Below are positions 44,690 to 53,346 of a stretch of DNA of 64,000 nt, one piece after another. Positions within the stretch are counted from its first letter, which is position 1. Every line of letters starts with the position of its first letter. Below the pieces are notes generated by a model. That model was not told where the DNA came from and ran no database searches. It saw nothing but the letters and a program-made list of their open reading frames with translations. Made by a program: the position numbers and the translations under genes. This DNA comes from Haloplasma contractile (GTDB lineage Bacteria > Bacillota_I > Bacilli_A > Haloplasmatales > Haloplasmataceae), in the NCBI GenBank assembly GCA_016841945.1, contig JAENYC010000001.1:186001-250000 (forward strand). Reading direction: 5' to 3'.

Positions 44690-46912
44690 TTATTGATTAA
44701 TAGGATAAATTTTATCAACCATTAAAGACCATACTGGAGCATTTTTGTATGCATATAAACTTCCTTCAGGAACATAGATTTTTTGATCGTAAATGGGAGC
44801 ATTCATTAATAAATGAGATGTTAATAATGGAGGTGTTGTTGATAAAAAGGTTAAACTATCTATACTAGTACTACTAAATACATATTCTCCTATTTTACTT
44901 AGATTTTCTGGAAAAATTATCGACGATAATTCTCGTGAATGTGAAAATACATAATCACCAATTTCCTCTAAATTACTATCTGTTTCAAATATAAGACTAG
45001 TTAAATTATCCATATTATAAAAAGCATGACTTCCAATTGTTTTGACACTTTTAGGTATCACTATACTCTGTATATTATTACAGTTGGAAAATGTATCTGG
45101 TCCAATATTTTCTATTTGACTACCCGACTCAAAATTGACAGATTGTATTGCACTAGAAGAAAAAGTAGCAAAGGTTAAATTTTGAACACTATTTGGTATC
45201 GTTATTTTACTTAGTTCGCTAGTCAGTGAAAAAGCCATAGTTTCTATTATTATAACAGTATTAGGAATTATTATGTTTTTAAAAGCTGTATTATAAAAAG
45301 CAAATTCACCTATAGTAACAACACCATTTGGAATAATATAGTCTTCTTGCTCACCATATACATAACTAACTAATTTCGTACCATCTTTTGTAAATAAAAT
45401 TCCATTTTCAGTTTTATAATAATTATTTTCTTCATCAATTACAAGAGATTCTAAAAAGGATAATCTTTGTAGGCCATGTCCAGAAATTGATTTCACCATT
45501 TTTGGTATATACAATGATGTTAATTTCGTCCCACTAAAAGCATAGTCATAAATATGCGTTAATTGACTATTTTCTTCAAATATGAGACTTGATAGATTAG
45601 AACATCCAGTGAATGCATTATTTTCTATTTTAGTAATACTCATTGGTACTTTAAATGATGTTATCTTTTTAGCTCCTTCAAAAACAGAGACACCAATTTT
45701 TGTAATTTGTGCTTCTGATTCAAATAATATATTTGCTATATTACTATATCTAAAAGCAAAAGGTTTTATATCTGTAACCGTTTTAGGTATAACAAAACTA
45801 TCTAATTCTTTGGTTGATTGGAATGCACAATTATTAATTGTAGTCAATTGACTATCTGGTTGTAATATTAAACGACTAATATGACTAGCTGAAAATGCGT
45901 GTTTCCCAAATTCAGTTACACTAGAAGGTATAGTAATAATCACAGGACTTGAGATATTAGCTAAAGCATATTCACCAATTAAAGTAGAACCATTAGTAAT
46001 GATTATGTTTTGTAATGATGTTGGGATTTCTTCACTAAATAAGTCTTTTATCACTATTTTTCCTGGCAAAGTAATATCTGTTATACTCGTATCTTTTAAT
46101 ATTTCAGTCCCAATTGTTGTAATACTATTAGGAATTTCAATTTTAGTTAGTAAACTTCCTTCAAAAGCATGATTACCAATATAATTCAACTTACTGTTAT
46201 AATCAACAAAAAATGTTTCAATAGTTGTATTTTTAAAAGCTTCATCTCTAATCCGGGTGACAACATAACCATTAATTGTGGATGGTATCGCAATATTTTT
46301 ACAATTATTAACACAACCTGTAATTTCAATTTCATCATCATTCTGTTGATAAGTAATATTATTTAAGTATTGAATATCATATGTCCATCTTGCATACAAA
46401 ATTAAATCATGATTAATTGTATCACCATATTGAAGGCGCTTACTAAATGATTGGTCTGTATACCAATCATCAAAAATAAAACCTTCTTTAATTGGGGTAG
46501 GTAATCCAATATCTATAACATCACTATCAATAATGAGGTCCTCTACGTAACTACCACCATTTGATTCAAATTTGATTGTAAATGAATGTTTGGCATCCCA
46601 ATTTGCGTATAAAGTGGTGTTACCATAGACAGGTGAACCAAATGTATATTTTGATGTAAATTCGTCATCACTATACCAACCGCAAAATACGTAACCATCT
46701 TTGATTGGTTCAACTGGTTCAGATATTGAATTTCCATGAAGAACTGACAAACTCTCTATATCAGTTCCTCCATTTGAGACAAATGTAATAGTATATGTTA
46801 GACTACTACTTGTCTGATAATCTTCTTCACCAACATCTGCGTATTGATCAACAACACAACCGTTTAATAAAAAAATAAGAAAAATTATTATACTAATTAA
46901 ATTTTTTTTCAA
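44690..46912 (-). CDS. BspA-type leucine-rich repeat lipoprotein with InlB-like B repeats
   Basis: Surface lipoprotein of about 740 aa. Start taken as TTG 46912 (AAGGAG 9 nt upstream), giving MKKNLISIIIFLIFLLNGC with the lipobox Cys at 19; an ATG nine bases upstream abuts the ribosome binding site. Two or three InlB B/Listeria-Bacteroides repeats (about 38-180) show ISEPVEPIKDGYVFCGWYSD and PTPIKEGFIFDDWYTD. From about 195 there are roughly 20 LRR_5 (BspA) units with the pattern IGxxAFxxxxxLxxIxIPxSVxxIG. The end is IYVPEGSLYAYKNAPVWS. Likely adhesion or protein-protein binding at the cell surface. Confidence 0.87.
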   Translation of the reverse strand: MKKNLISIIIFLIFLLNGCVVDQYADVGEEDYQTSSSLTYTITFVSNGGTDIESLSVLHGNSISEPVEPIKDGYVFCGWYSDDEFTSKYTFGSPVYGNTTLYANWDAKHSFTIKFESNGGSYVEDLIIDSDVIDIGLPTPIKEGFIFDDWYTDQSFSKRLQYGDTINHDLILYARWTYDIQYLNNITYQQNDDEIEITGCVNNCKNIAIPSTINGYVVTRIRDEAFKNTTIETFFVDYNSKLNYIGNHAFEGSLLTKIEIPNSITTIGTEILKDTSITDITLPGKIVIKDLFSEEIPTSLQNIIITNGSTLIGEYALANISSPVIITIPSSVTEFGKHAFSASHISRLILQPDSQLTTINNCAFQSTKELDSFVIPKTVTDIKPFAFRYSNIANILFESEAQITKIGVSVFEGAKKITSFKVPMSITKIENNAFTGCSNLSSLIFEENSQLTHIYDYAFSGTKLTSLYIPKMVKSISGHGLQRLSFLESLVIDEENNYYKTENGILFTKDGTKLVSYVYGEQEDYIIPNGVVTIGEFAFYNTAFKNIIIPNTVIIIETMAFSLTSELSKITIPNSVQNLTFATFSSSAIQSVNFESGSQIENIGPDTFSNCNNIQSIVIPKSVKTIGSHAFYNMDNLTSLIFETDSNLEEIGDYVFSHSRELSSIIFPENLSKIGEYVFSSTSIDSLTFLSTTPPLLTSHLLMNAPIYDQKIYVPEGSLYAYKNAPVWSLMVDKIYPINQ

Positions 46913-47139
46913 GTTATTCATCTCCTTTAGAACAAAAAAACTCATTCTTATAATATATAATCATCAGTTATAACAACAAAGTCTTTTTAAAATAAGCGTC
47001 TAGTTCAATTATAACATGCTATTGAAATTATTATATATTATTCAATAATAATATATAAAATTTTTTTTTAATATAAATAAAGATAATAACGAGCTTTTAA
47101 TTTAATTCAAAAACTCTAATTTACAAGCATTCATTTCTA

Positions 47140-47634
47140 TTAAGCAAAATGATTTAACGTTAATAATAGATTATATAACACATTATGTCGAAATACATTT
47201 GTAATAATTTCTGTTACCATATTAAAGTGGACTCTATTTTTCATCGCAAATAGTATTTGTTGATATTTTACTATCGTCGCTAGTTCTCTTTTTAGGGATT
47301 GTTTTAAACCTTCATTAAATGATTGTGGTTTTTGAAATGATTCATTTTCATCTGGTGGTAATACTTGACCTGTTAACTGATAATAAATCGTTCTAAACAT
47401 TTTAATGTGTTTTATCTTATCATCTCGTATATCTGATAGGATTTCTCTGGCTTCTTCGTTTGGTGTGATATTGACTAAATAATGATAAAATAATTCATCA
47501 CTTCTTTCACAACATAATATTTCTTTTATTAACCGCACGGCATTTTGATAGTTTTTTGGATAAGTATAGATATTTAAATCATTCACCATATCACTACTAT
47601 TGATTCGATAATCAAAATAAGGATTATAATTCAT
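47140..47634 (-). CDS. Ferritin-like domain protein
   Basis: Four-helix ferritin/rubrerythrin-like protein, 164 aa from ATG at 47634 (GGAGG 8 nt upstream). Helix A contains LIKEILCCERSDELFYHYLVN (about 32-52); helix B has EEAREILSDIRDDKIKHIKMFRTIYYQLTG (about 57-86), where family members carry an E/DxxKxH iron-binding motif; helices C and D span SFNEGLKQSLKRELATIVKYQ to the C-terminus. Several expected Glu ligands are replaced by Asp or missing at the end, so iron binding is uncertain. Such small proteins are common in Bacillota and often described as rubrerythrin-related. Confidence 0.7.
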   Translation of the reverse strand: MNYNPYFDYRINSSDMVNDLNIYTYPKNYQNAVRLIKEILCCERSDELFYHYLVNITPNEEAREILSDIRDDKIKHIKMFRTIYYQLTGQVLPPDENESFQKPQSFNEGLKQSLKRELATIVKYQQILFAMKNRVHFNMVTEIITNVFRHNVLYNLLLTLNHFA

Positions 47635-47693
47635 TAAAAAAACCTCCATAAAAAATATCAATCTATTATATGAAGGTCATTTTCATTAGGTTA

Positions 47694-48830
47694 TTAGAAT
47701 ACTTGTAGCTCAACGCATATCCGTATATATGTTTCTACCCCATGAAACAAGATGTTATCATCAAAATTAAAATAACAACTATGGAGTGGATGTGTATATC
47801 CTAAAGCATCATTTCTTGTACCGAGCATGAAAAAATAACCAGGTACTTCTTTTAAGTAAAACGAGAAATCCTCTGAAATCATCATTGGTTTTAATTCAAC
47901 TATTTCATCATCTTTTAATATTTTTTTCATCATCTCATAAAACATATGGTGATTGATTAATGAAGGATATAAATCTCTGAAATCCATGATAACTTCTACA
48001 TCATACATATGATTTAAACCTGAATTAATTTCATTCATTCTTTTTTTCATCAGTTCATATGTGTCCTCATTAAAAGCGCGCATCGTACCCGTCATAGATA
48101 CTTCTCCCGCAATTATATTTCTTCTTTCACCACCATTAATCGTACCAATAGTTAAAACAGCACCTTCTATCGGATTTACATTACGACTTATGACACTTTG
48201 ATAGGTTTGTATTAACTGTGATGCAACATAAATACCATCTATACCATCTTGTGGCATCGCACCATGACAGCTTTTGGCTTTTATTGTGATATCAAATTCT
48301 CCAACTTGACCCATCAATACACCATCAGTTAAACCAATTTTACCCTCAAGTATTTCTGGAAATACGTGAAGACCAAAAATATATTCAACATTATATTTTT
48401 TTAAATATCCTTCATCCACGATGATTTTAGCACCACCAGGTCCTTCTTCAGCAGGTTGAAAAATAAAAACAACATCCCTATTTAACTCCTTATGTGCGAT
48501 ATAGTTTGCAAAACCCAATAATATACTCATATGTCCATCATGCCCACAGGCATGCATTTTTCCCTCATGTTTTGAATGAAAACTCACATCCGTCTTTTCT
48601 GTAACGGATAATGCATCCATATCGGCTCTAAATGCTATCGCTTGATTGTTTTTACCTCTTTTTACAGCGATTAAACCTGTTTTAGCTACTTCAAGGACTT
48701 CAAATCCCAATTCAATCAATTCTTTTTTAATAAATGCCTGTGTTTTATACTCTTCAAAACCTAGCTCAGGAACTTGATGTAATTCATGCCTATAATTTAT
48801 TATTTTATTTTTTATACGTTCTGTTAACAT
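47694..48830 (-). CDS. M20 family amidohydrolase
   Basis: Metallo-peptidase family M20D (N-acyl-amino acid amidohydrolase / hippurate hydrolase type), 378 aa from ATG at 48830 with GGAGGTTAAC directly upstream. Motifs: RHELHQVPELGFEEYKTQ (residues 14-31), the metal-site MHACGHDGHMSILLG (about 95), FQPAEEGPGGAKI (about 124) with the catalytic Glu, and SEDFSFYLKEVPGYFFMLG at the C-terminus. Members remove acyl groups from amino acids or hydrolyse indole-acetyl-amino acids. It is downstream of a flavodoxin-like gene but separated by a terminator. Confidence 0.92.
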   Translation of the reverse strand: MLTERIKNKIINYRHELHQVPELGFEEYKTQAFIKKELIELGFEVLEVAKTGLIAVKRGKNNQAIAFRADMDALSVTEKTDVSFHSKHEGKMHACGHDGHMSILLGFANYIAHKELNRDVVFIFQPAEEGPGGAKIIVDEGYLKKYNVEYIFGLHVFPEILEGKIGLTDGVLMGQVGEFDITIKAKSCHGAMPQDGIDGIYVASQLIQTYQSVISRNVNPIEGAVLTIGTINGGERRNIIAGEVSMTGTMRAFNEDTYELMKKRMNEINSGLNHMYDVEVIMDFRDLYPSLINHHMFYEMMKKILKDDEIVELKPMMISEDFSFYLKEVPGYFFMLGTRNDALGYTHPLHSCYFNFDDNILFHGVETYIRICVELQVF

Positions 48831-48895
48831 GTTAACCTCCAAATGATTATTTACAAAGTTATTATTATTATAAACATCTTTAAGTAAAATCGCAA

Positions 48896-48926
48896 CCAAA
48901 AATAAAAAACCGATAAAATCGGTTTT
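48896..48926 (-). terminator. terminator of the flavodoxin-like gene
   Basis: Minus strand hairpin AAAACCGAT-TTT-ATCGGTTTT followed by a long T-rich tail. Confidence 0.8.
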
Positions 48927-49392
48927 ACACTTCAAAATAGTGATGAATTAAATCAACTAACGTTGATATTTGTTTTTTTCGACTACTTTTTCTTGACCAT
49001 TGCACAACACCAGCACAATATGGTGTCGCACCTTTTAATTCACACATGTTTTTCATCTTTTTCAAGGTTTGTTTCGCTCCCATCCATCTAAATGGAAAAA
49101 ATTGCGTCACAAAGCACACGATTTTTTTATTTTCTAAAGATGATACTTCTTCTAAAAATAGTTTAAAAACTCTTGATAATTGAAAACCTTCTACAAAACT
49201 ACCTAATACAAGTCCATCATGAGTATCAATATTTGGAATTAATTCTAATTTTGGTTGCGTTTTATTAGGAGAGACATTTTTTAATTCTATTAATTCCACT
49301 TGATGATTTAAACTAGCTAGTCCTTCTTTTATTTTAGAAGCAACTGATAAAGTATTACCGGTTTCCGAATAAACGATGACACCAATATTCAT
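48925..49392 (-). CDS. Flavodoxin-like protein
   Basis: 155 aa flavodoxin-fold protein. N-terminal IGVIVYSETGNTLSVASKI (residues 3-21) is the FMN phosphate loop (SxTGNT). LVLGSFVEGFQLSRVFKLFLEEV (about 61-83) and IVCFVTQFFPFRWMGAKQTLKKM (about 90-112) are the second and third flavin loops, with hydrophobic replacements of the usual Trp/Tyr stacking residues. Probably an electron carrier or quinone/flavin reductase; partner not known. Ribosome binding site GAGGAGG. Confidence 0.8.
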   Translation of the reverse strand: MNIGVIVYSETGNTLSVASKIKEGLASLNHQVELIELKNVSPNKTQPKLELIPNIDTHDGLVLGSFVEGFQLSRVFKLFLEEVSSLENKKIVCFVTQFFPFRWMGAKQTLKKMKNMCELKGATPYCAGVVQWSRKSSRKKQISTLVDLIHHYFEV

Positions 49393-49436
49393 TTTTTCCT
49401 CCTCATATCGTGATTAAACATCTATATTTTATTATA

Positions 49437-49546
49437 TCAGTTAGTTATCCTTTTGTTTTTCTTTTGATTATAATTTTTCTTATTGATTGATTTCCTTTTA
49501 ACAGGCATTTTATCAAAGGTCACATGTTCTTTTTCTTTTTAGCCAT
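49437..49546 (-). pseudogene. Small basic protein, frameshifted in an A-run
   Basis: An ATG at 49546 overlaps the stop of the upstream gene (TAATG) and has GGGAG 6 nt before it, but after MAKKKKNM the frame stops. Adding one A in the A-rich stretch right after the start gives a continuous 36-residue reading, MAKKEKEHVTFDKMPVKRKS followed by an Asn/Lys-rich tail ending KRITN. This suggests a recent one-base deletion or a sequencing error in a short basic protein gene. Not recognised as a family. Confidence 0.4.
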
Positions 49547-50051
49547 TAGTGACTCCCACTACTGCTTCCACCACTACGTTGTGCTTCAACTAAATTTCTT
49601 ATTCCTTCTACCAAATTGATAGTTTCATATATATCAAAATCATCATTTAGAATTTTAACACAATAACTATGTGACCGTAATGAGATAAAAGATGTATAAC
49701 TTGATACTTCAATTAGGACTTGATTTTGATAAAACACTTTAAAATTAGGATCAAAAACATTCCCTTCTATTTGAAAGATTAGTCCTTTATTGTTTTGATA
49801 AATATATCTTTTTTTAAAGAATGAAAACAATTGTTTAATTCTTCCTATTTCATTTTCTTCTGTATCTAAAATTTACCAAGTTGGTCTAAATGAAAAGACT
49901 TTTTTATGTCCTTTTGAAATCACTTGATCACGTGAATCTAAAATTGTGAGTTTTCTTGAAAAACTATCAATTTTAGCAACAACTTGTTCATGTTGGTCCA
50001 TGACTTCACTAATTCCACTATTTTATCTGGCATAATAAGTATTCTTTCCAA
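49546..50051 (-). pseudogene. LURP-one/YxjI-like (Tubby C-type fold) protein, disrupted
   Basis: The intact part downstream of 49830 reads as beta strands followed by a helix (FKKRYIYQNNKGLIFQIEGN, then DFDIYETINLVEGIRNLVEA and a Ser/Gly tail), like the C-terminus of LURP-one-related/YxjI proteins. The same frame continues upstream through ILDTEENEIGRIKQ, one in-frame TAA after FSFRPTW, then VMDQHEQVVAKIDSFSRKLT. Farther upstream the coding frame shifts by one base to LERILIMPDKIVE, which starts at TTG 50051 with AGGAGG 7 nt upstream. So one nonsense and one frameshift mutation interrupt the gene. Function of this family in bacteria is poorly known. Confidence 0.6.
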
Positions 50052-50074
50052 AAAAGTTCCTCCTTTAAATGACT

Positions 50075-50104
50075 AAAAGAGACATACGTAGCGATGTCTC
50101 TTTT
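50075..50104 (-). promoter_or_regulatory. hairpin just ahead of the LURP-one-like gene
   Basis: Minus strand arms AAAAGAGACAT / ATGTCTCTTTT with loop CGCTACGT. It ends about 11 nt before the AGGAGG of the LURP-one-like gene. The loop and 3' arm are complementary to the end of the leader peptide coding sequence at 50137-50153, so two structures exclude each other. Confidence 0.55.
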
Positions 50105-50136
50105 AATCCTTCACCTTCTATTGAATCTATAAAAGG

Positions 50137-50178
50137 CTACGTATTCATCTCTCCCAAGAAGGTGTTAATAAAAAACAT
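50137..50178 (-). CDS. 13-codon leader peptide
   Basis: MFFINTFLGEMNT from ATG 50178 to TAG 50137. Upstream is a very strong AAAGGAGGTGGTG stretch (GGAGG 12 nt from the ATG, with a second G-rich part closer). It is the only plausible use of that ribosome binding site, because no longer frame follows. Its last codons lie in sequence that pairs with the downstream hairpin. Translation is inferred, not shown. Confidence 0.45.
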   Translation of the reverse strand: MFFINTFLGEMNT

Positions 50179-50261
50179 TTTATCACACCACCTCCTTTTC
50201 TTTAAGTTAATTTATTATAAAATATTTTAAAGAAAATTTCAACATTTTATCAAAAAAATAT

Positions 50262-51584
50262 TTATTTACCATTTTTTTCTTTTAAATTCTTTATATACTT
50301 GATTCGGTCTTTAAACTTCTTTTCAAGTCCCTGTTCAGTTGGTTCATAATACACACTATCTTTTAACTTATCAGGTAAACATGTCATATTAGTCACTTTA
50401 TTTTCATAATTGTGCGCATATTGATAATTTTTCCCATATCCTAAATCATCCATGAGTTTAGTCGGTGCATTTCTGATTTGAAGAGGTACACCTTCAGACA
50501 AGGTGTTTAGAGCATCTTCCCTTGCTTTATCGTAAGCTTTATACAAAGCATTTGATTTTGGTGCAACTGACAAATAGACAACAGCCTGGGTAAGATTCAC
50601 GTTACATTCTGGCATGCCATTGTAATGAGATGCTTGATAAGCAGCAATTGCGATTTCCATTGCCCGTGGGTCAGCCAGTCCAATATCCTCTGATGCAAAA
50701 CGAATTAAACGTCTGGCAATATAAAGAGGGTTTTCTCCTCCTTCAAGCATCCTCGCAAGCCAATATATCGCTGCATCAGGGTCACTATTTCTCATTGATT
50801 TGTGTAGTGCTGAAATTATATTATAATGTTCTTCACCATTTTTATCATACAATAAAGTTTTTCGCTGCATACACTCTAAAACAGTTGATTTAGATATGTT
50901 GATTACACCCTCATTTTCATGACTACTCGTAACACTCATCTCTAAAATATTTAAAGCAGTACGCGCATCTCCATTACTAAATTCTGCGATATTTGATAAT
51001 AAAGCATCCTCGATTTTTATCTCTTTATTTGAAAAAGCACGTGAATCATTTAAAACCTGTTTTAAAAGTTGTTTGATATCATCTTCTGTCAATGCATTTA
51101 ACACAAAAACTCGACAACGAGATAAAAGCGCAGAATTAATCTCAAACGATGGATTTTCAGTTGTTGCGCCGATTAGAATGATATTTCCTCTTTCTACATG
51201 GGGTAAAAAAGCATCCTGTTGTGCCTTATTAAACCGATGTATCTCATCCACAAATAAAACCGTCTTAATACCCATTTTACGATTCTCAGAAGCTTTATTC
51301 ATTACTTCTTTAATTTCTTTTATTCCACTCATAACCGCACTAAAATTAATAAATTTGGCCTTTGTCATCTTCGCGATAATCATCGCAAGTGTAGTTTTCC
51401 CAACACCAGGTGGACCCCAAAAGATCATTGAAGTCACTTTATCAGTTTCAATCAATTTTCTTAATACTTTTCCTTCTCCGATAATATGTTTTTGTCCCAT
51501 AAATTCATCTAAATTTCTCGGCCTTACCCTATCGGCAAGGGGAGTTTGTTCATAATTATAAAATAATGAATTACTTTGCATCAT
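50262..51584 (-). CDS. rarA: Replication-associated recombination protein A (AAA+ ATPase)
   Basis: AAA+ clamp-loader-like ATPase RarA/MgsA acting at stalled replication forks, 440 aa. The start is set at the ATG pair 51584/51581 with GGAAGTG upstream; the ATG at 51602 has no ribosome binding site. PLADRVRPRNLDEFMGQKHIIG at the N-terminus, Walker A FWGPPGVGKTT, Walker B VLFVDEIHRF, sensor IGATTENPSFEI, Arg finger SRCRVF, then the RarA-specific C-terminal part GGENPLYIARRLIRFASEDIGLADP. Neighbourhood with tcdA, 6S RNA, aspS and hisS resembles that in Bacillus. Confidence 0.96.
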   Translation of the reverse strand: MMQSNSLFYNYEQTPLADRVRPRNLDEFMGQKHIIGEGKVLRKLIETDKVTSMIFWGPPGVGKTTLAMIIAKMTKAKFINFSAVMSGIKEIKEVMNKASENRKMGIKTVLFVDEIHRFNKAQQDAFLPHVERGNIILIGATTENPSFEINSALLSRCRVFVLNALTEDDIKQLLKQVLNDSRAFSNKEIKIEDALLSNIAEFSNGDARTALNILEMSVTSSHENEGVINISKSTVLECMQRKTLLYDKNGEEHYNIISALHKSMRNSDPDAAIYWLARMLEGGENPLYIARRLIRFASEDIGLADPRAMEIAIAAYQASHYNGMPECNVNLTQAVVYLSVAPKSNALYKAYDKAREDALNTLSEGVPLQIRNAPTKLMDDLGYGKNYQYAHNYENKVTNMTCLPDKLKDSVYYEPTEQGLEKKFKDRIKYIKNLKEKNGK

Positions 51585-51734
51585 ATATTCACTTCCATTC
51601 ATTTCAAACGCATGTTCGTAACCTAAATTATACCATTTATAAAGTTATAATTCAATATATTTAAAAATTGTTATAAAAAGTCGTATTATGTCAAAACTAA
51701 TGGTAGAATAAAAACTTTTAAGTAGGTGCTAATA

Positions 51735-53333
51735 ATGCGATCATTTAAAGACATATTTGATTCAATCAAAAAGCAAGCACAAAATAATCAAAATGAAGAA
51801 AAGAAATTATTAATAAGTAAAGATTTAAAGAAAAATATAAATAATATCAAAGATTACCTTGGAAGTAGTACTGACCTAATCCTAAGAGAATTTATAATCG
51901 GTGAAAAATATAGATGTGCTTTATTTATCATTGATGGACTAACTAACGGAGTATATATATATGATTACTTACTAAAACCCTTAATGGTTGATGTAAGAAA
52001 CACCAAATTATCAGTAGAAATTAACTCACCACAGGATTTATTTAAAGTGTTAAAAGATCGCGTCATTTCATTAATAGATATAAAAGATGATGATGATTTT
52101 TATCAATTAGTTGATGCACTATTAACCGGAGATTCTTTACTATTTGTTGATGGCGTCGCTAAAGCTTTTATCATAGAAACAAAAGGTTGGCAAGACCGAG
52201 GTGTTACTGAGGCCAGTTCCCAAATGGTTGTAAGAGGACCTAAGGATAGTTTTAATGAGACCCTAAGAACCAATACGATGTTAATCAGAAGAAGAATAAA
52301 AGATCCTAATTTAAGAATAGAAAACAAAACCATCGGTACTCGTTCAAGAACAGACGTTGCGATCATGTATATCAAGGGGATTGCAAACGATAAGGTAGTT
52401 GAAGAAATACACGAACGACTAGATAGAATAAAGATAGACGCAATTTTAGAAAGTAGTTATATCGAACAATTAATACAAGATAACAGATTTTCTCCATTTC
52501 CAACAATTTCTAACACTGAAAGACCCGATTCAGCTGCTGCTTCTCTTTTAAGTGGTTTTGTCGTATTATTAATTGACGGAACACCTTATACTTTAATAGT
52601 CCCTGGTCTTTTTATTTCATTATTTCATACTGCTGAAGATTATTATCATCGTTTCTTTTTTTCAACAATGGTTCGTTTGGTGAGAAGTTTTGTCTTTTTT
52701 TTAGCCCTTTTGACACCATCTATCTATATTGCCATCACGACCTTTCATCAAGAAATGTTACCTACGCCTCTCCTAATTAGTATTTCGAATCAACGGGAAG
52801 GTATTCCATTTCCCGCTTTTATTGAGGCCTTATTAATGGAAATGACATTTGAAATCTTACGTGAGGCAGGTATAAGAATGCCAAGAGCGATTGGTTCTGC
52901 AATTACGGTAGTTGGTGGTCTTGTTTTAGGAGAAGCCGCTGTACAAGCGGGCATTGTGTCTTCTGTGATGGTCATTGTAGTATCTCTAACTGCAATATCA
53001 AGTTTAATCACACCTGCTTATGATTTAGGCATCAGCGTTCGTCTATTGCGATTTGTTTTCATGTTTCTTTCAGCGAGTTTTGGATTATATGGTATTACGA
53101 TTGGTTTATTATTTTTACTTCTTCATTTGTGTAGTTTACGGTCATTTGGCATTCCCTATCTCTATCCACTTGCCCCATTTAATTTTGAAGCATTTAAAGA
53201 TTCCATCATTCGACAACCTTTATGGAAGGATTGGAAACGTCCAAACTTAGTTAGTCATGGTAATGTCAGACAAAAACCACCAAAAATCGCTGCACCTAAA
53301 CCACCAAAATCTAGTAAAGAAAAGAATCGCTAG
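51735..53333 (+). CDS. Spore germination receptor subunit A (GerA family)
   Basis: Nutrient germinant receptor A subunit, 532 aa from ATG at 51735 (TAGGTG upstream). A cytoplasmic N-terminal domain (about 1-245) includes RGPKDSFNETLRTNTMLIRRRI and TRSRTDVAIMYIKGIAN; the membrane part begins at the signature NTERPDSAAASLLSGFVVLLIDGTPY (about 255-280) and contains about five helices, including the region EALLMEMTFEILREAGIRMPRAIGSAITVVGGLVLGEAAVQAG. The C-terminus is basic (PPKIAAPKPPKSSKEKNR). First gene of an A-C-B operon like gerK. The protein sits in the spore inner membrane. Confidence 0.95.
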   Translation: MRSFKDIFDSIKKQAQNNQNEEKKLLISKDLKKNINNIKDYLGSSTDLILREFIIGEKYRCALFIIDGLTNGVYIYDYLLKPLMVDVRNTKLSVEINSPQDLFKVLKDRVISLIDIKDDDDFYQLVDALLTGDSLLFVDGVAKAFIIETKGWQDRGVTEASSQMVVRGPKDSFNETLRTNTMLIRRRIKDPNLRIENKTIGTRSRTDVAIMYIKGIANDKVVEEIHERLDRIKIDAILESSYIEQLIQDNRFSPFPTISNTERPDSAAASLLSGFVVLLIDGTPYTLIVPGLFISLFHTAEDYYHRFFFSTMVRLVRSFVFFLALLTPSIYIAITTFHQEMLPTPLLISISNQREGIPFPAFIEALLMEMTFEILREAGIRMPRAIGSAITVVGGLVLGEAAVQAGIVSSVMVIVVSLTAISSLITPAYDLGISVRLLRFVFMFLSASFGLYGITIGLLFLLLHLCSLRSFGIPYLYPLAPFNFEAFKDSIIRQPLWKDWKRPNLVSHGNVRQKPPKIAAPKPPKSSKEKNR

Positions 53334-53346
53334 AGGAGATGATGTT

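Noticed and set aside
46913-47139. A+T-rich stretch that might be an origin or attachment site
   Set aside because: No DnaA-box clusters, iterons or direct repeats were found; it is simply the upstream region of the BspA-type gene.
51603-51734. Sigma-G promoter for the germination operon
   Set aside because: No convincing match to the sigma-G -35 and -10 elements at correct spacing was found.
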